In this document: piece by piece, positions 45,301 through 64,000 of the stretch
How the letters are laid out: every line of letters starts with the position of its first letter
How positions within the stretch are numbered: position 1 is the first letter of the stretch
Assembly: GCF_013761175.1 (NCBI RefSeq)
Contig: NZ_JACDUR010000007.1
Coordinates: 186,001-250,000 of the forward strand
DNA: 64,000 bases
Origin: Nonomuraea soli
GTDB lineage: Bacteria > Actinomycetota > Actinomycetes > Streptosporangiales > Streptosporangiaceae
Reading direction: 5' to 3'
Position numbers and translations under genes: made by a program
The notes under the pieces: generated by a model
Seen by the model: the letters and a program-made list of their open reading frames with translations, nothing else
What the model was told of the DNA's origin: nothing
Database searches by the model: none

Positions 45301-46452
45301 AGCGACGCCGGATACGACCCGGCGGAGCTGCGAGGCTCCGACGTCGGCGTGTTCGCCGGCGCCAGGATGTCCGGCTACGGGCGCCGCGCAGGAGTGCGGG
45401 CGGGCGGGCTCGCCTCCGACCAGAACTTCATCGCCGCCCGGGTCGCCCACCACTTCGACTTCCACGGCCCCAACCTCGTGGTCGACAGCGCCTGCTCCTC
45501 CTCGCTGGTCAGCGTCCAGCTCGCCGGCCGCAGCCTGCTCGCCGGCGAGTCCCGCCTGGCCCTGGCGGGCGGCGTGGAGGTGCTGCTGGACGAGGAGGAC
45601 TACCTCCAGCTCAGCGCGGCCAAGGCCCTGTCGCCGACCGGCAGGTGCCACACGTTCGACGAGAGCGCCGACGGGTTCGTCCCCGGCGAGGGCTGCGGCG
45701 TCGTGCTGCTCAAGCCGCTGGCCGCCGCCTTGGCGGACGGCGACCGCATCCACGCGGTCATCGAGGCCGTCGCCGTCAACAACGACGGGCACACGATGGG
45801 CATCACCACGCCCAACCCCGAGGCCCAGGCGGACGTGGTACGGCGAGCGCTGGCCGCCGCCGGCCGCAGCGCCGCGGAGATCGGCCTGGTGGAGGCGCAC
45901 GGGACGGGCACCCTGATCGGCGACCCGATCGAGCTGCGAGCCCTCACGCAGGTGTTCCGCGAGAGCACCGACGCGAAGGGCGCCACCGCGATCGGCAGCG
46001 TGAAGTCCAACATCGGGCACACGCTGAGCGCCGCGGGAATCGCCGGACTGCTCAAGGCCGCCCTCGCGGTGGAGCACGGGCGCATCCCGCCCACGCTGTC
46101 GTGCGAGCGGCCCAACCCGCGTTTCGACTTCGACGCCTCACCCTTCCGGCCGAGCACCGAGCCGCGCGACTGGGCCGATGCCGGGAAGGTGCGCGTCGCC
46201 GGGGTGAGCTCGTTCGGCCTCGGGGGCACCAATGCCCACCTCGTGCTGAGCCAGCTCGACCCGGAGCTGCGCGAGGGCGCCCCGGCCCAGAGGAGGCCCC
46301 TGCCCGCGCCCGTGTTCAACCGCAGGCGCCTGTGGCTCGACAAGGAACCGGCCGGGCAACCGGCCAAGGACAACGAACCGGCTCGCCGTATGACCTCCAT
46401 CCTCGACCTGGATCTCACGATGAACGGCGAACGCGTGAGAGGGAGTGCGTGA
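34201..46452 (+). CDS. Hybrid NRPS / trans-AT PKS: PCP-Cy-Cy-A(Cys)-PCP-Ox-KS0-ACP-KS-KR-ACP-KS
   Basis: This 4083-aa megasynthase follows GGAGGAGG. Domains by residue: PCP (S38), Cy1 (about 100-495), Cy2 (500-870), A (874-1390), PCP (S1436), Ox (1500-1720), KS1 (1740-2140), ACP (S2324), KS2 (2377-2787), KR (3020-3465), ACP (S3511), KS3 (3600-4020). No AT domain occurs. The leading PCP has no A domain and must be charged in trans. The line installs a cysteine-derived thiazole on a starter acyl group, then extends it with malonyl units loaded by the trans AT. The terminal KS has no processing domains, so its module continues on the next protein. Architecture resembles LnmI of leinamycin biosynthesis. 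Confidence 0.93.
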   Translation: MDQMESTIEAVIRLLAEALPGDAELAPDSSLRENGLDSISAVRVWFDIQREFSLDLPVERLGECTTPADLAARIDEVRGTAQQGSTAEPAGPVIEADPGARFEPFPLTPVQQSYVLGKDEDFSADAVGCQVYREFEVDGLDAGRLRSAWQRVVEHHDALRLVVGEDGTQRVLEQAPEWELPVHDGDGEQVRVRLSRHVSPVGAWPPFAIEVSGRTTVHFSIDASVTDGRGLDVLLRDWWRCYHDPEHEPAAPAVSLRDCVLALDGYRGNPGDLDYWRKRLADLPQGPAMHSDEAGERVAMTAELTSQEWSSLRGIAAGLEVSPTSLALTLFAEALQRVEGRAFPIALTTTGRAWLPREVDEVVGPFTSTAVFAADDTAGEPLSEAARAVHHALWSDLGHAGVPGVTVMRELRSGVSLPVVFTSLLDARPDETVPPVTYALSQTSGVALDHQMWEYGGALQLRWDVTPGRFAPGVLESVFAAFVNSLRALAADGDAVERPLNELQQAYFVARAGGSHEFDGCQVYHSFHVRDLDVDRLSQAWMRMVHAYDALRSEVTHDGRLRVRPGAPRTWTIPVADHVSVEEMAGRAFPLGRWPQWELRAEGDTVHIAIDLTVLDGMSIHRVLRELFRLYDDPSAAVGEPLPPDEHVAERHDGYWSERFGDMPPGPPLDCTPSRRTRLRGSLAEWDRVEAAAREQGVTPDALVLAALTDALSARFTDPFTVSVVRWTEESQPYRPGEFTALSWVTHTADDAAGAYHRQISADAEHGTLAGLAALRKIIMKERRRRSYAFPVVYTSILDLTDHTLPEGVEAGPWMTYTPDVALDCIVVREGDRLAYYWDVAESAFAEGEPAELFDAFERALRGEKRQAADRDTMLYAWNDTARDFPDTRPVHLLFEEQARNNPDAIALRHREGTMTYGELNSRANAIAWRLKSLDVGPGTIVGIRLCRGFDMVAAVFGILKAGGAYLPLEPSLPPERARVMMADAGADILLTCPRTPGWPVPEQVRAVELDDELRDDRGDPEPVNSPDDLAYVIFTSGSTGKPKGVEVTHRPVLNLLNWCYRTFGFGPSDVGLCVTSLGFDLSVFDILGLLGCGAGLYIADEGQQRDPDLLLDALLDEPITFWNSAPTTLNQLAQLFPERAGRPGTGDLRLVFLSGDYTPLPLPDAVRGLFPNASIVSLGGATEATVWSNYFEVGAVDPAWRSIPYGRPIDNSRYYILDEDQQPCPVGTEGDLHIAGQCLSLGYRNQPELTAERFVADPFAREPGQRMYRTGDRAAYLPDGTIIFLGRADAQVKIRGFRVELGEIEHRLRLHPGVRDVVVVARDDEAGERKLVAYVIAESGRAPSVAELRGHAAETLPDYMVPNYVAFLTTFPATDNGKLDRDALPWPVNGESPAEAAPAAPADELVREISAMFAGLLDGGEVDPAQDLWDQGATSFTMVQVSKALQKSRGTRIAVSALLENPTVNGIARTVAAQLPAGAPAPQPATPAPAEPAPAEDAPAEVEFFSPEDRAAFKEGAWNLRRAGAEAIRLETLDVAQEHYTWRSSIREFGQGPVPRHALSRLLGLLRERRIDGEERHLYPSAGDTYAVQAYLHVAKDGVDGLAEGVYYYHPREHALQLVNDRPDIDRTVHFSYNRPTYDRAAFSLYLVGQLKGIEPLYGEQSLKYLTLEAGYLGQLLMTGQAASGLGLCPIGDIAFDRLRDQLDLDDGHRFLQAFLGGPASHPKRASSTGEAPVYSRPDDIAVIGLAGRYPGADDLDAFWRNLSSGTSAIGSSPRGPVPGGYLEHIDRFDSLLFHIAPQEAAQLDPQLRLLLHSVWECLENAGHTAESLRRAAPRVGVFVGSMWQDYQHAGAAAWKEGGQALVSATSSDAANRISYFFDFTGPSIAVDTSCSSALTALHLAAESLRKGECDAAVVGGVSLVADPYHASLLDGLDLLTDDPAGRAFDDDHPGWTVGEGVGALLLRPAEDAGRDRDVVHGIIEGTWIAHAGHSSRFTAPSAEAMAASMRQTLERAGTTPGDVSYVECAAAGATLADAAELEALTQVFDGRPRPVAVGTVKPNIGHLEAASGLSQLTKVLLQMRHGQIAPTLAAGHPVDGGPVQVADRLGSWEGEPRRALINAFGATGTHGHALLRAAAPREPSRPDGRQHAVVLSAAGHEQLSTLARRMLDHLTDTDDSLADIAFTTQTGRVALPYRIAVTCSDLRGLREGLEAFLAGERQPGVVEAPGAAADPGSEAEAADAWMAGQDVPWEKYWTTPAARVQLPTYPFAAQPYWISQDGPATAAPRPVDDLEDYLKETYAEVSGIPAAQLNVRVPLEQYGLTSNIVAQLNARLERDLGERSRTLFFEHRDLAGVAAALGRGERAQAPAVSRPADDDAIAIIGIAGRYPQAPDLAAFWENLAAGRDSVTRIPQERARDGWPVDRMWGGFLDDVDRFDPLLFGITPRDAALMDPQERLFLEVAWEALEDAGYPRARLRGSDVAVYAGVMYNEYPFFGVEQTLMGSPQDTGATTGGVANRVSYHLDLTGPSMTVDTMCSSSLTALHLAVRSLRYGECGLALVGGINLSLHPNKFIQHSRMKLTATDRVCRSFGAGGDGFVPGEGAGVVLLKPLSRAEADGDRIHAVIRGTSVLHSGKTNGWVVPNPAAEGELVRRAIADAGVDPASIGYVECHGAGTELGDPIEVNAMLRVFGDAPLGSIPIGSVKSNIGHVEAGAGIAGLTKIVLQMRHGKLVPSLHAEELNPNIDWDRVPFRVQRELADWPGGPRRACISSFGAGGTIAHAVLEEYTSGPAPRTGSGGPQLAVLSAYDEERLRASAARLAAHLRRTGGATDTEGLLRELRRVASGQAGTEMTGDALAAHLVRTFDEGAGPRLADVAYTLQAGREPLRERLAVVVTGVPELCDRLERFAGGDDAGVLRGRATASDQREPEGADLQAIGRHWVSGGHVDWERLHGGASRVIELPTYPFARMRCWVPEPSGTPVRQEPSGTPARQEPSGTPARQEPSGTPARQEPETPEPRRETPLYEKVWVAAEEPQAREITGKVLCLFTPGTEDLARELAGAIGPDRVTLSSEPGADLPFEPSGWIDLCDLDQVGTAHETARLALLQRALRGRTDLRVLHVTSGLLDLEGPPPSLGGARQASFVRMLSAEYSNVTATVVDTDRPTAAQLLAEWGATDAYTEICYRDGRRHRPRLQEVAAPHTELRPDPEAVYLVTGGTRGLGALVARHLVERGARKLALIGARPLPPREQWNRPGLPDAARETIDVIRGLEGGGARVLVHTGPLTERSDIAAFLDKARTSLGPIGGVVHCAGRSSQGRPSLVHKDLADIQQVMAPKAGGLEVLAELCSQDRPAFFLAFSSICAVVPRLASGVADYAAANTFVDLFTGYQRRSGRPEFRSVDWPQWQESGGARGEPNVCAPVGVATLGDDEGLRILERVLALPGGASILPCPAEDGSVDVEALLLPSRATSTRPSEPVRQERDWLAPLFSEMLGIPLESLDPTAEFGELGVESVMLAELVKGIEGRLGRHLEPSVLLDYPTLDQLREHLGETVEPVEPVETPEAVEPVEPVETPEAVEAAGPAATAGVVERVAPTASAPPDAEGKIAIIGMACRLPGAPDLDTFWDNLTSGRCAVGEVPESRWDHRELYHPEPRLGRSISKWGGFVDDIEGFDAGFFAMTEQEARALDPAIRMFLECCATALSDAGYDPAELRGSDVGVFAGARMSGYGRRAGVRAGGLASDQNFIAARVAHHFDFHGPNLVVDSACSSSLVSVQLAGRSLLAGESRLALAGGVEVLLDEEDYLQLSAAKALSPTGRCHTFDESADGFVPGEGCGVVLLKPLAAALADGDRIHAVIEAVAVNNDGHTMGITTPNPEAQADVVRRALAAAGRSAAEIGLVEAHGTGTLIGDPIELRALTQVFRESTDAKGATAIGSVKSNIGHTLSAAGIAGLLKAALAVEHGRIPPTLSCERPNPRFDFDASPFRPSTEPRDWADAGKVRVAGVSSFGLGGTNAHLVLSQLDPELREGAPAQRRPLPAPVFNRRRLWLDKEPAGQPAKDNEPARRMTSILDLDLTMNGERVRGSA
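39415..41290 (+). other. KS1 (non-elongating type) and ACP
   Basis: KS1 keeps the active C1892 (DTSCSSALT) and the second histidine H2064 (NIGHLE), but the usual EAHGTGT reads ECAAAGA, so the first catalytic His is Ala2027. KS domains lacking this His cannot decarboxylate malonyl groups and are called KS0; they transfer acyl chains without extension. A post-KS linker and an ACP (S2324, YGLTSNIV) follow. Confidence 0.8.
41325..44850 (+). other. Elongating module KS2-KR-ACP
   Basis: KS2 has a full triad: C2536 (DTMCSSSLT), H2671 (ECHGAGT) and H2709 (NIGHVE). The KR has the nucleotide loop TGGTRGLG near residue 3215 and catalytic Y3374 (ADYAAAN). The ACP serine is S3511 (LGVESVML). A 4 x 9-residue EPSGTPxRQ repeat (43123-43230) links KS2 and KR. 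The product is a beta-hydroxy intermediate. Confidence 0.85.
43123..43230 (+). repeat. Four 27-bp in-frame repeats encoding EPSGTPxRQ
   Basis: The repeats differ by only a few bases and encode a flexible Pro/Gly/Gln linker between the KS2 flanking region and the KR of the first megasynthase. Near identity suggests recent slippage expansion. No independent function is apparent. Confidence 0.9.
45005..46449 (+). other. KS3 at the C-terminus of the first megasynthase (split module)
   Basis: This complete KS has C3765 (VDSACSSSLV), H3900 (VEAHGTGT) and H3940 (NIGHTL) and is followed only by about 65 residues ending in SILDLDLTMNGERVRGSA. That tail probably serves as a docking segment. The rest of the module, DH-ACP-KR, starts the next protein. 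Upstream of it is a VEPVETPEA repeat linker (about 44851-44930). Confidence 0.87.
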
Positions 46453-46456
46453 ATCC

Positions 46457-64000
<17,544 letters not shown>

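Overview
The window reads as chromosomal DNA of a GC-rich actinomycete. Evidence is strong third-position GC bias, frequent GTG/TTG starts, ATGA-type overlaps, a sigma/zinc-finger anti-sigma pair and long antisense open frames. A Streptosporangiaceae- or Streptomyces-like host is likely but cannot be fixed from sequence alone. No tRNA, rRNA, IS element or CRISPR array was recognised. All residue numbers and motif assignments were made by hand.

Bases 1-13682 are accessory metabolism and regulation. They hold the tail of an unidentified protein, an IclR regulator, a tripartite tricarboxylate transporter (tctCBA) with a divergent two-component pair, a lone TAXI lipoprotein, a secreted protein, an ECF-like sigma factor with its anti-sigma, a second two-component pair, a P450-TetR operon and a LysR regulator. 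Bases 13847-16244 hold an adenine-deaminase-like amidohydrolase coupled to a small membrane protein, with the LysR gene divergent.

Bases 16262-26939 form a compact RiPP cluster. It has a 77-aa precursor with a thiomuracin-type leader but an Asp/Thr/Glu-rich C-terminal tail. It also has a glutamyl-tRNA-type LanB N-terminal protein, one SpaB_C-type elimination protein, a SagB-type azoline dehydrogenase, an RRE/leader-binding cyclodehydratase partner, a YcaO cyclodehydratase, an ABC exporter and a SnoaL-like protein. Only one SpaB_C-type protein is present. The enzyme set is therefore that of a linear azole/dehydroamino-acid peptide (goadsporin logic) working on a thiopeptide-type leader.

Bases 28233-64000 are one flank and the core of a trans-AT hybrid NRPS-PKS cluster. 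It has an internally duplicated small protein, an HMG-CoA-synthase-like enzyme, a PksH-type ECH1, a fused acyltransferase/enoylreductase (PksE type), a type II thioesterase and two megasynthases. The first (34201-46452) reads PCP-Cy-Cy-A(Cys)-PCP-Ox-KS0-ACP-KS-KR-ACP-KS. The second (46457 to beyond the window; 5848 codons without a stop) reads DH-ACP-KR-KS-ECH2-ACP-KS-DH-KR-MT-ACP-KS-KR-ACP-KS-ACP-... No cis acyltransferase is seen. The order of a thiazole start, split DH-ACP-KR module, MT module, KR module and KS-ACP end resembles the leinamycin family. The embedded PksI-like ECH2 is a distinctive addition. The diagnostic DUF-SH/TE end would lie outside the window.

Two divergent promoters of the PKS cluster (28233-28362 and 34105-34200) carry the same inverted repeat, CTGCTCA-N4-TGAGCrG, suggesting one regulator controls both ends. 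The RiPP precursor promoter instead has 11-bp direct repeats placed as in SARP-controlled promoters.
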